Shown: in pieces, positions 21,962 through 29,381 of the stretch | Layout of the letters: the number at the start of each line of letters is the position of its first letter | Position numbering within the stretch: position 1 is the stretch's first letter | Assembly: GCA_944332635.1 (NCBI GenBank) | Contig: CALVKI010000077.1 | Coordinates: 1 to 35,808, forward strand | DNA: 35,808 nt | Reading direction: 5' to 3' | Source: an uncultured Bacilli bacterium | GTDB taxonomy: Bacteria > Bacillota_I > Bacilli_A > RF39 > UBA660 | Position numbers and translations under genes: made by a program | The notes under the pieces: model-generated | What the model saw: the letters and a program-made list of their open reading frames with translations, nothing else | Told to the model about the DNA's origin: nothing | The model's database searches: none

Positions 21962-23944
21962 GTGAATAAAACAATAGATAAAAAAACAATAAAAAAAGGA
22001 TTATTACCTTATTTATTTCTAGCATTAATTATGCTTGGTGTTTTTTATATTGTTAATATAATGAATAATGATGTTAATGTATTAACTTATAATGAATTTA
22101 TGTCAGAGTTAAATAAGGGAAATATTCAAGATGTAGAAATTACTGCTCGTGGGAGTGCTTATACTTATGAGGTGCGTGGAAGTTTAAATGACTATGATAA
22201 TAATGAGACTTTTTTTGCTCGTTTACCTCTTAGTGATGAGGTTATGAAAAAAATAGTCAATGCGAGTGAAGAGCAAGATTTTAAGTTAGAGGCTAAGGCT
22301 GATCCTGATTCTTCATCTTTTTGGTTATTTGTGTTTAATATTTTACCTTTTGTGGTGATTATTGGATTTGCTTTTTTCCTTTTCAGCAGACAAATGGCTG
22401 GTAATAGAAGTTCTATGGATTTTGGGAAAAGTAAAGCTAGGTTAAATAGTGATTCTAATAAGGTTACATTTAAAGATGTTGCTGGTTTAAAAGAAGAGAA
22501 AGAAGAAGTAAAGGAATTAATTGATTTCTTAAAAAATCCAAAAAAATTTCAAAAGCTTGGAGCTAGAATTCCTAAGGGAGTATTATTGTTTGGTCCTCCA
22601 GGAACTGGTAAAACATTGCTTGCTAAAGCAGTTGCTGGGGAAGCTAATGTTCCATTTTATTTTATAAGTGGTTCTGATTTTGTGGAATTATTTGTTGGAG
22701 TTGGTGCAAGCCGAGTTCGTGATATGTTTCAACAAGCAAAAAGAAATGCCCCATGTTTAATTTTCATTGATGAGATTGATGCTGTTGGTCGTCAACGTGG
22801 TACTGGTCTAGGTGGAGGACATGATGAACGTGAGCAAACATTAAATCAGTTACTTACTGAAATGGATGGATTTGGTGCTAATGAAGGTATTATTATTATA
22901 GCTGCAACTAACCGTCCTGATGTATTGGATCCTGCTTTGTTACGTCCTGGTCGTTTTGATAGGCAAGTTACTGTTAATTTGCCAGATGTAAAAGGTCGTG
23001 AAGAAATTTTAGCTGTTCATGCAAAGAATAAAATTTTGGCTGATGGAATTACATTAAGTAATTTAGCTAAACGTACTCCAGGATTTAGTGGTGCTGATCT
23101 TGAAAATTTACTTAATGAAGCAGCCCTTTTAGCTGTTCGTCGTAATAAAGATAAAATAACAATGAGTGAAATAGATGAAGCGACTGATCGTGTTCTTATG
23201 GGACCGGCTAAAACATCACATAAATATAGTGAAAGTGATCGTAGACTTGTTGCTTACCATGAAGCAGGACATGCTGTTATTGGCTTAAAACTTACTCATG
23301 CTAACGATGTTCAAAAAGTTACTATTATTCCAAGAGGTTCTGCTGGTGGTTATAATATGATGGTTCCAAGTGAAGAAAAATTATGTTCTACTAAAACAGA
23401 TTTACTTGAAGAGATTACTGGTCTTTTAGGTGGTCGTTCTGCTGAAGAAATCGTTTTTGGAGAAATAACTACTGGTGCACATAATGACTTTGAAAAAGCT
23501 ACTAAGATTGCTCGGGCCATGGTTACTGAATATGGTATGAGTGATTTAGGACCCCTTCAATTTGAACAACAAGAAGGTAGTGTATTCTTAGGAAGAGATT
23601 ATAATAAGGCTCAACATTTTTCTAATGAAGTAGCAAATGAAATTGATATGGAAATGAGAAAAATTATCAATAATTGTCATAAGCAAGCTAAAGAGATTAT
23701 TAATAAGAATAGGGAGTTACTTGAACTTATTGCTAATACATTGTTAGAATATGAAACTTTAACAAAAGAACAAATTGATTTTTTAGTAAAGAATGGTCAT
23801 ATGCCTGAAGAAACAGATGAGACTAGTTATGAAAAAATGTCTGTTACTAAGTTGAAAGAAATTGCTAAAGAAAAGGGGATTAAAGGTTATTCAAAAATGA
23901 ATAAAGCTGAATTATTAAAAGAATTGGATGAAGCAAACCATTAG
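21962..23944 (+). CDS. ftsH: ATP-dependent zinc metalloprotease FtsH with Rho_N/SAP-like tail
   Basis: Membrane AAA+ protease that degrades misassembled membrane proteins and short-lived regulators. The start is GTG at 21962, 7 bases after AAGGAGG. Order of domains in 660 residues: membrane segment (about 14-32), extracytoplasmic loop, second segment (about 107-129), AAA module with Walker A G-P-P-G-T-G-K-T near 210-217 and Walker B I-F-I-D-E-I-D, second region of homology ending R-P-G-R-F-D-R, and the zinc site H-E-A-G-H at 433-437. After the usual end, residues about 627-660 form an extra module ([14 protein letters not shown], then [13 protein letters not shown]) resembling a Rho N-terminal or SAP motif. 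That tail is unusual for FtsH. The stop codon lies inside its terminator. Confidence 0.97.
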   Translation: MNKTIDKKTIKKGLLPYLFLALIMLGVFYIVNIMNNDVNVLTYNEFMSELNKGNIQDVEITARGSAYTYEVRGSLNDYDNNETFFARLPLSDEVMKKIVNASEEQDFKLEAKADPDSSSFWLFVFNILPFVVIIGFAFFLFSRQMAGNRSSMDFGKSKARLNSDSNKVTFKDVAGLKEEKEEVKELIDFLKNPKKFQKLGARIPKGVLLFGPPGTGKTLLAKAVAGEANVPFYFISGSDFVELFVGVGASRVRDMFQQAKRNAPCLIFIDEIDAVGRQRGTGLGGGHDEREQTLNQLLTEMDGFGANEGIIIIAATNRPDVLDPALLRPGRFDRQVTVNLPDVKGREEILAVHAKNKILADGITLSNLAKRTPGFSGADLENLLNEAALLAVRRNKDKITMSEIDEATDRVLMGPAKTSHKYSESDRRLVAYHEAGHAVIGLKLTHANDVQKVTIIPRGSAGGYNMMVPSEEKLCSTKTDLLEEITGLLGGRSAEEIVFGEITTGAHNDFEKATKIARAMVTEYGMSDLGPLQFEQQEGSVFLGRDYNKAQHFSNEVANEIDMEMRKIINNCHKQAKEIINKNRELLELIANTLLEYETLTKEQIDFLVKNGHMPEETDETSYEKMSVTKLKEIAKEKGIKGYSKMNKAELLKELDEANH

Positions 23945-23958
23945 TTTGCTTCTTTTTT
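23930..23958 (+). terminator. Intrinsic terminator containing the ftsH stop codon
   Basis: GAAGCAAAC (23930-23938) and GTTTGCTTC (23944-23952) are perfect complements with a five-base loop CATTA, followed by six Ts. The left arm is formed by the last ftsH codons and the TAG (23942-23944) is in the loop and stem top. Confidence 0.9.
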
Positions 23959-23959
23959 G

Positions 23960-23968
23960 TGATATAAT
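23960..23968 (+). promoter_or_regulatory. Extended -10 promoter of mscL
   Basis: TGA followed by a perfect TATAAT (23963-23968), only one base after the ftsH terminator T-tract. No -35 is recognisable, so the extended -10 must carry recognition. Transcription would start near 23975, which leaves a very short leader. Confidence 0.6.
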
Positions 23969-23989
23969 TTTTAAGAGGTGTGTTGTAAG

Positions 23990-24424
23990 ATGAAAAAAAT
24001 ATATATTGATGAAAAGAAAGAAATTCAAAAAATAAAAAAAGGGGTAAGTGAATTTAAAAAGTTTATTTCTAGAGGTAATGTTGTTGATATGGCTGTCGGT
24101 GTTATTATAGGTGGTGCATTCGGTAAGATTGTTACGAGTTTAGTACAAGATATTTTAATGCCAATAATCGGTGTTGTTTTGGGGGGACTTAATTTTTGTG
24201 ATTTATCTGTGAAAGTTGGTAGTGTTAGTGTTAGATATGGTTCTTTTATTCAATCTATCGTTGATTTTTTAATTATTTCTTTTTCTATTTTTGTAATGAT
24301 TAAAATATTTAGTAAATTTAAAAGAAAAGAAGAAAAAATAGAGAAAACAAAGAAAACAGATGATATTCTAATATTAGAAGAAATTCGTGATTTGTTAAAA
24401 AGTAGTTTAAAAGAAAAAAAGTAA
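23990..24424 (+). CDS. mscL: Large-conductance mechanosensitive channel MscL
   Basis: Homopentameric membrane channel that opens on hypo-osmotic shock. The 144-residue protein contains the signature [27 protein letters not shown] as the first membrane helix (about 27-53), a second helix with [14 protein letters not shown] (about 85-105) and a charged C-terminal bundle (E-E-I-R-D-L-L-K). An extra lysine-rich N-terminal extension of about 20 residues precedes the usual start of the family. GAGGTG lies before the ATG at 23990; an in-frame GTG at 23978 overlaps that site. It is an insertion between ftsH and dusB relative to Bacillus. Confidence 0.95.
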   Translation: MKKIYIDEKKEIQKIKKGVSEFKKFISRGNVVDMAVGVIIGGAFGKIVTSLVQDILMPIIGVVLGGLNFCDLSVKVGSVSVRYGSFIQSIVDFLIISFSIFVMIKIFSKFKRKEEKIEKTKKTDDILILEEIRDLLKSSLKEKK

Positions 24425-24439
24425 CTTTCTTTTTTTTTT
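24410..24439 (+). terminator. Terminator overlapping the mscL stop codon
   Basis: AAAGAAA (24410-24416) pairs with TTTCTTT (24426-24432) around a nine-base loop that contains the TAA stop; Ts continue to 24439. One G-C pair only, so strength is uncertain. Confidence 0.55.
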
Positions 24440-24445
24440 GTCTTG

Positions 24446-24454
24446 TGATATATT
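24446..24454 (+). promoter_or_regulatory. Extended -10 promoter of the dusB-lysS operon
   Basis: TGA followed by TATATT (24449-24454), shortly after the mscL terminator T-tract and upstream of AAGGAG. The arrangement copies that of mscL. No -35 consensus is visible. Confidence 0.5.
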
Positions 24455-24480
24455 AAGCATTGCAAAAAGGAGTTGGAAAT

Positions 24481-25467
24481 ATGGAATGGAAAATTGGTAA
24501 CGTTACAATAAAAAATCAAGTCGTTCTTGCTCCTATGGCTGGAATTTGTAATTCTGCTTTTCGACGTATATGTAAGGAAATGGGGTGTGGTCTTATCTAT
24601 GCTGAAATGGTTAGTGATAAAGCAATCACTTTTCACAATCAGAAAACTTTAGATATGTTATACATGACTGAAGATGAAAGACCTTTAGTGCAACAGATTT
24701 TTGGTAGTGATAAGGAGTCTTTTGTAACAGCTGCAAAATATATTTATGAAACTATGCATCCTGATATTATTGATATTAATATGGGTTGTCCTGTACCAAA
24801 AGTTGCTGTTCGAGCACAAGCAGGAAGTGCTCTTTTAAAAAATCCAGATAAAATTTATGATATTGTTTCGTCTGTTGTTAAAGCTGTTCCTGTGCCAGTG
24901 ACAGTTAAGATACGTAGTGGATGGGATCAAAATCATATTAATGCTGTGCAAGTTGCAAAAGTTATAGAATCTGCTGGTGCTGCTGCACTTTGTATCCATC
25001 CTAGGACTCGTAGTCAGGGATATAGTGGTAAAGCAGATTGGTCTATTATTAAGGCTGTGAAAGAAAATGTTTCAATTCCTGTGATTGGAAATGGTGATAT
25101 TAAAAGTCCGGAGGATGCTAAAAAGATGTTAAATGAAACTGGATGTGATGCAGTGATGATTGGTAGGGGTGTGTTGGGTAATCCTTGGCTTATAAAAAAT
25201 ACATTATCTTATTTAGAAAGAGGTAATTATGATTCTATCGTTTCAGTAAATGATAAAATAACTATGATTTTACATCATTTAGATTATCTTAGTAATTTGA
25301 AAAGTGAACATATTGCTACTTTAGAAATGAGAAATCATATTGGCTGGTATTTAAAAGGAATTCCTGGTGGTATAGTTATAAAAAATAAAATCTATCAAAT
25401 AACTAAAATTCGTGATATAATTTCTATATTAAATGCATTTAAGGAGGAATTAGATGGTAAAAAGTAA
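24481..25467 (+). CDS. dusB: tRNA-dihydrouridine synthase DusB
   Basis: FMN-dependent enzyme that reduces uridines in the tRNA D-loop. The 328-residue TIM-barrel protein starts W-K-I-G-N-V-T-I-K-N-Q-V-V-L-A-P-M-A-G. It carries the catalytic N-M-G-C-P-V-P-K-V with Cys103, V-T-V-K-I-R-S-G-W, the histidine in C-I-H-P-R-T-R, and the phosphate-binding G-N-G-D-I and I-G-R-G motifs. AAGGAG precedes the ATG at 24481. Its end overlaps the RDD gene by 14 bases. In Bacillus dusB (yacF) is also just before lysS. Confidence 0.95.
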   Translation: MEWKIGNVTIKNQVVLAPMAGICNSAFRRICKEMGCGLIYAEMVSDKAITFHNQKTLDMLYMTEDERPLVQQIFGSDKESFVTAAKYIYETMHPDIIDINMGCPVPKVAVRAQAGSALLKNPDKIYDIVSSVVKAVPVPVTVKIRSGWDQNHINAVQVAKVIESAGAAALCIHPRTRSQGYSGKADWSIIKAVKENVSIPVIGNGDIKSPEDAKKMLNETGCDAVMIGRGVLGNPWLIKNTLSYLERGNYDSIVSVNDKITMILHHLDYLSNLKSEHIATLEMRNHIGWYLKGIPGGIVIKNKIYQITKIRDIISILNAFKEELDGKK

Positions 25468-26185
25468 TAAAAATCAAGAAGGATTTTCAATAGAGAAAAA
25501 ACTAAAAGAAACAAGATCGAAAAAAAACCTTATTGAACAAACTCAAGATAAGTCTAAATCAGCAGAGAAAGCTCTTTTTATTCAAAGGTTAGCAGCTTTT
25601 TTATTAGATATCTTTATAGTATCTATGATTGCATCATTACTTTCTTATCCTTTTTTAGATTTAGAATCTATTGATAAACTTAATGAATCTAGTACACAAG
25701 TTGTAGAGGATTATATGTCACAAAAAATTGGTATTGGTGAGTATACTGATGAGAGTTTAAGTATAAGTTATGAAATGGCTAGAAAACAGGGAATTCATTC
25801 TTTAGTTACTATATTTTTAAATATTTTATATTTTGTTGTTTTTCAAGTCAAAAATGATGGACAAACAATTGGTAAAAGATTATTGCGTATTAAGGTAAGT
25901 AGCCAAGATGGGAAGAGTCTTGGTATGAATCAGATGATTTTTAGGTCATTAATTATTAATTCTATTTTTATTGATATGGTAAGTTTTGGTATTTTGTTAT
26001 TTACTAACGAAACAATATATTTTTATGGTGCTGGTATTTTGGGGATGATACAGCTTACTATTATTGCTGTTAGTGGATTTATGATAATGTTTGGTCAAAA
26101 AAGACAAGGGATCCACGATTTGATTGCACATACTGATGTAGTTAAATGTAATTTAGTAAAGGAGATGGAAATATGCGAGAATTAA
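25454..26185 (+). CDS. RDD family membrane protein
   Basis: A 243-residue integral membrane protein of the RDD family. A charged, coiled-coil-like N-terminus (about 1-38) precedes A-L-F-I-Q-R-L-A-A-F-L-L-D-I-F (family R ... D pattern). Four likely membrane segments follow, with D-G-Q-T-I-G-K-R-L-L-R-I-K-V between the second and third and Q-K-R-Q-G-I-H-D-L-I-A-H-T-D-V-V near the end. Some RDD proteins are sodium-proton antiporters, but for most the function is unknown. GGAGG lies before the start. It overlaps dusB by 14 bases and lysS by 13 bases, so it is embedded in a translationally coupled operon. Confidence 0.9.
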   Translation: MVKSNKNQEGFSIEKKLKETRSKKNLIEQTQDKSKSAEKALFIQRLAAFLLDIFIVSMIASLLSYPFLDLESIDKLNESSTQVVEDYMSQKIGIGEYTDESLSISYEMARKQGIHSLVTIFLNILYFVVFQVKNDGQTIGKRLLRIKVSSQDGKSLGMNQMIFRSLIINSIFIDMVSFGILLFTNETIYFYGAGILGMIQLTIIAVSGFMIMFGQKRQGIHDLIAHTDVVKCNLVKEMEICEN

Positions 26186-27654
26186 GTGAGCAAGAGATTG
26201 TTAGAAGAGAAAAATTAAAGAATATCAAAGAGCCTTATCCTGACAAATTTGAAGTTAATTATGAAATTAATGATGCAAGTAAACTGGAGGATGGAGTTAC
26301 TGGTGTTAGAGTAGCTGGTCGTATTATTTTAATGCGAAAGATGGGTAAAATGAGTTTTTTAACTATTGGAGATATTCACGGTAAAATTCAAATTTCTGTT
26401 AAATTAGATATGGTTGGAGAAGAAGCTTATAAAGATTTTAAAGCTAATTATGATATTGGAGATTTTATTGGTATTGAAGGTGAGATATTTACGACTCATA
26501 CTGGAGAAAAAACAGTACGTGCTAATAGTATTACGTTTTTAGGAAAAGCTTTAAAGCCTTTACCAGAAAAATTTCATGGTGTTGAAGATGTTGAAACAAT
26601 ATATCGTGAAAGATATCTAGATTTAATTATGAATGATGATTCTAAGAAAAAGTTTTTGTTTAGAAGTTGTTTTATTCGTGAAATCAGAAATTATTTAGAT
26701 GAAGCTGGTTATGTTGAAATTGAAACTCCAATTTTAAATAATAAAGCCAGTGGTGCAGCAGCAAAGCCTTTCATTACTCATCATAATGCGTTAGATATAG
26801 ATTTGTATTTAAGAATAGCACCTGAAACATATTTAAAACGTGCGATTGTTGGTGGATTTACTAAAGTTTTTGAAATAGCAAGATGTTTTAGAAATGAGGG
26901 GATAGATGCTACTCATTTACAGGATTTTACTATGATTGAAGGTTATGCTGCCTATTATAATTATAAAGATAATATGAGATTTTTAAGAGAGATGCTTCAA
27001 TCTATTATTATGAAATTATTTGGTACTTTAACTATTTCAGTAGGTGATAAAGAAGTAGATTTAAGTGGTGAGTGGGAAGCTGTTAGTTTTCGAGATTTAA
27101 TTTTACGTTATAGTGATATTGATATTAAAGTTTGTGATACTAAAGAAAAATTATTAGAAAAAATAAAAGAAGAAAAAATTGAAATAGACAGTGAAACACC
27201 TTTAGAAAATTTAGGTTATGGTAATTTAGTTGATCAATTGTATAAAAAAGTGGCTAGAGTACATATTGTTAATCCAATTTTTCTTACAGAACATCCAATT
27301 AGTTTAAGTCCATTAGCTCGTGCTAATGATGATGATCCTGCCATTACTGATCGTTTTCAATTAGTCATTAATGGTGCTGAAATTATTAATGCTTACTCAG
27401 AACTTGTTGATCCTCAAGAACAGGCTAGACGTTTAGAAGAACAAGCAAAATTAAAAGCACAGGGGGATGAAGAAGCTATGCCAATGGATCATGATTATAT
27501 TTCTGCTATGGAATGTGGTATGCCTCCAATTAGTGGTTGGGGAATGGGAATTGATCGTGTTGTTCAACTCTTAACTAATTCTCAAAACATTAAGGATGTA
27601 ATTTTATTTCCTTTAATGAGACCGCTTAATGAACAAGAAGAAGACTCTATATAG
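26173..27654 (+). CDS. lysS: Lysyl-tRNA synthetase (class II)
   Basis: Charges tRNA-Lys with lysine. The 493-residue protein has an N-terminal OB-fold anticodon-binding domain (G-R-I-I-L-M-R-K-M-G-K at about 50-60) and a class II catalytic core. Motif 2 is F-E-I-A-R-C-F-R-N-E-G, followed by D-F-T-M-I-E-G-Y, and motif 3 is G-W-G-M-G-I-D-R-V-V-Q-L-L near the C-terminus. AAAGGAGA lies before the ATG, which overlaps the RDD gene. No T-box leader was seen upstream, in contrast to metG. The stop codon sits inside the terminator. Bacillus has ctsR-mcsA-mcsB-clpC a little downstream of lysS; here a transporter replaces the first three. Confidence 0.97.
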   Translation: MRELSEQEIVRREKLKNIKEPYPDKFEVNYEINDASKLEDGVTGVRVAGRIILMRKMGKMSFLTIGDIHGKIQISVKLDMVGEEAYKDFKANYDIGDFIGIEGEIFTTHTGEKTVRANSITFLGKALKPLPEKFHGVEDVETIYRERYLDLIMNDDSKKKFLFRSCFIREIRNYLDEAGYVEIETPILNNKASGAAAKPFITHHNALDIDLYLRIAPETYLKRAIVGGFTKVFEIARCFRNEGIDATHLQDFTMIEGYAAYYNYKDNMRFLREMLQSIIMKLFGTLTISVGDKEVDLSGEWEAVSFRDLILRYSDIDIKVCDTKEKLLEKIKEEKIEIDSETPLENLGYGNLVDQLYKKVARVHIVNPIFLTEHPISLSPLARANDDDPAITDRFQLVINGAEIINAYSELVDPQEQARRLEEQAKLKAQGDEEAMPMDHDYISAMECGMPPISGWGMGIDRVVQLLTNSQNIKDVILFPLMRPLNEQEEDSI

Positions 27655-27668
27655 AGCCTTTTTCTTTG
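27641..27668 (+). terminator. Intrinsic terminator containing the lysS stop codon
   Basis: CTCTATATAGAG (27645-27656) is a perfect palindrome, extended outward by AAG/CTT after one mismatch, and followed by five Ts. The TAG stop (27652-27654) lies inside it. Confidence 0.65.
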
Positions 27669-27706
27669 ATTTTCACGAAAATTTCATAAAAAAAGAAATC
27701 AAATAC

Positions 27707-27735
27707 TTGTAAAAAATTTTCTATGTCAGTATAAT
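27707..27735 (+). promoter_or_regulatory. Sigma-A promoter of the carrier gene
   Basis: TTGTAA (27707-27712), exactly 17 bases of spacer, and a perfect TATAAT (27730-27735). It lies 19 bases before the ATG, with GGGAGG in between. This is one of the best -35/-10 pairs in the window. Confidence 0.8.
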
Positions 27736-27753
27736 GATAATGGGAGGTTAATT

Positions 27754-29280
27754 ATGAAGAAACATAATACATTTAAAGTCGTCCTTATTACTTTATTAGT
27801 TTTGATGTTACTTACTTGGATTTTACCAGCTGCTTACTTTTCAGGTAGTTACATTGATCAAGGGCGCGTTCAAATGGGGCTTTTTGATTTATTCAATTAT
27901 CCTGTTACAGCAATTTCATATTTTGGTTATATTGCAGCTTTTGTATTAATTGTTGGTGGTTTTTATGGTGTGTTAAGTAAAATTAGTGCATATCGTACTA
28001 TGTTGGATAAGTTAAGAGCGGCTTTTAAAGGTAAAGAAGTAGTTGCTCTATCTATAATGATGGTAATTATTGCTCTTCTTACATCTGTTTGTGGATTACA
28101 ACTTGCGTTGGTTATTTTTTATCCTATGTTAGTATCTTTAATTTTACTTATGGGTTTTGATAAAATTGTTGCAGCCCTTACAATTGTAGGTTCTACTATG
28201 ATTGGAATGTTAGGTACTACATTTGGTTATAATAATACTGGTATTATTCCAAGTATTCTAGGAAATAAATTTACTGATGCTATGTTACCTAAATGCATTT
28301 TGCTTTTTTTAGGGTTAACATTGTTAATTATTAATACTATTTTATATATCGCAAAACAACAGAAGAGTGATGTTAAGGCAAATGTAAAAAAGGTTATTAC
28401 TAAAACAGAAAAAAAGGCAGCTAAACCAACAAAAACTAAATCTTCAAAAACTACAAAAGCAGCTATAAAAGAAGAAGATGTAGTGGTTGTTACAGAAGAA
28501 ATGTCAGAAGATGATTTGTATGTACCTGCAGCTGTTAAAGATAAGAAAAAACATGTGGTATGGCCATTAGTAGTTAGTTTGTCTATTATCTTTATTATTT
28601 TAGTGTTAGCATTTATTTCATGGTCTGGCGCTTTTGGTCTTACTGCTATGGATGATGCTACTACTGCAGTTACTGGATTTGAAGTGTTTGGCTTTGCTTT
28701 ATTTGGTAAATTATTAGGTACTATTAATGCCTTTGGTTCTTGGACTTTGATTGATATGACCGTTGTATTGATGATATTTATGTTTATTTTAGCTTTAGTC
28801 TATAAAGTTAAATTTGATGATATTATTGATGGTTTTGCTAATGGTGCTAAACGTGCTTTTGGTCCTGCTGTTATTACTATTATGATTTATACTATTTTAG
28901 TTATTACCACATATCATCCATTTCAATTGGTTATTTATAAGGCTGTTTTAGGTATTACTGATGGATTTAATGTATTTACTACATTTATTGTTGCACTTTT
29001 ATCTGCCTTATTTAATGGTGATATTTCGTATGCATTCCAAAGTTCTTTACCATATTTGGCTAGTATTGTTACTAATGCTGATAATTATCCAATCATTGCA
29101 GTTGTATATCAAGCTACTTATGGATTAACGATGTTAGTTGCTCCAACTAGTTTGATTTTAATGGGTATGTTATCTTATTTGAAAGTTCCATATTCTAAGT
29201 GGTTTAAGGCAGTTTGGAGATTAGTGTTAGAATTATTAGGTGTATTATTAATTATGTTTACAATTTTAATTCTAATTTAA
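27754..29280 (+). CDS. YfcC/DcuC-like multi-span carrier with lysine-rich cytoplasmic loop
   Basis: A 508-residue polytopic protein with about 10-12 membrane segments, split into two halves. The start W-I-L-P-A-A-Y-F, then I-S-Y-F-G-Y-I-A-A-F-V-L-I-V-G-G-F-Y-G-V-L and a central M-G-F-D-K-I-V-A-A-L-T-I-V-G-S-T-M-I-G look like the C4-dicarboxylate/short-chain anion carrier superfamily that includes YfcC and DcuC. The substrate is unknown. Between the halves (about 200-268) is a hydrophilic insert, first K/T/A-rich and low-complexity (K-A-A-K-P-T-K-T-K-S-S-K-T-T-K-A-A), then acidic. It has its own strong promoter and terminator and is an addition to the Bacillus-type order. Amino-acid or peptide transport cannot be excluded. 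Confidence 0.75.
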   Translation: MKKHNTFKVVLITLLVLMLLTWILPAAYFSGSYIDQGRVQMGLFDLFNYPVTAISYFGYIAAFVLIVGGFYGVLSKISAYRTMLDKLRAAFKGKEVVALSIMMVIIALLTSVCGLQLALVIFYPMLVSLILLMGFDKIVAALTIVGSTMIGMLGTTFGYNNTGIIPSILGNKFTDAMLPKCILLFLGLTLLIINTILYIAKQQKSDVKANVKKVITKTEKKAAKPTKTKSSKTTKAAIKEEDVVVVTEEMSEDDLYVPAAVKDKKKHVVWPLVVSLSIIFIILVLAFISWSGAFGLTAMDDATTAVTGFEVFGFALFGKLLGTINAFGSWTLIDMTVVLMIFMFILALVYKVKFDDIIDGFANGAKRAFGPAVITIMIYTILVITTYHPFQLVIYKAVLGITDGFNVFTTFIVALLSALFNGDISYAFQSSLPYLASIVTNADNYPIIAVVYQATYGLTMLVAPTSLILMGMLSYLKVPYSKWFKAVWRLVLELLGVLLIMFTILILI

Positions 29281-29284
29281 AAAT

Positions 29285-29307
29285 GAGAGTCGCAAGACTC
29301 TTTTTTT
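29285..29307 (+). terminator. Intrinsic terminator of the carrier gene
   Basis: AGAGTC (29286-29291), loop GCAA, GACTCT (29296-29301), then a run of Ts to 29307; a G-T pair can lengthen the stem by one. The GCAA tetraloop makes it stable. Confidence 0.9.
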
Positions 29308-29381
29308 GTCTTTTTTTTTGGTACTTTATTTCTTGAATATAAATTCTTTTATTTTTAAAATAAATACAGGAGATGAATTTT

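Noticed and set aside
29308-29381. Search for CtsR or CIRCE heat-shock operators before clpC
   Set aside because: Neither the GGTCAAA repeat of CtsR nor TTAGCACTC/GAGTGCTAA is present; only AT-rich sequence and weak promoter-like hexamers are seen.
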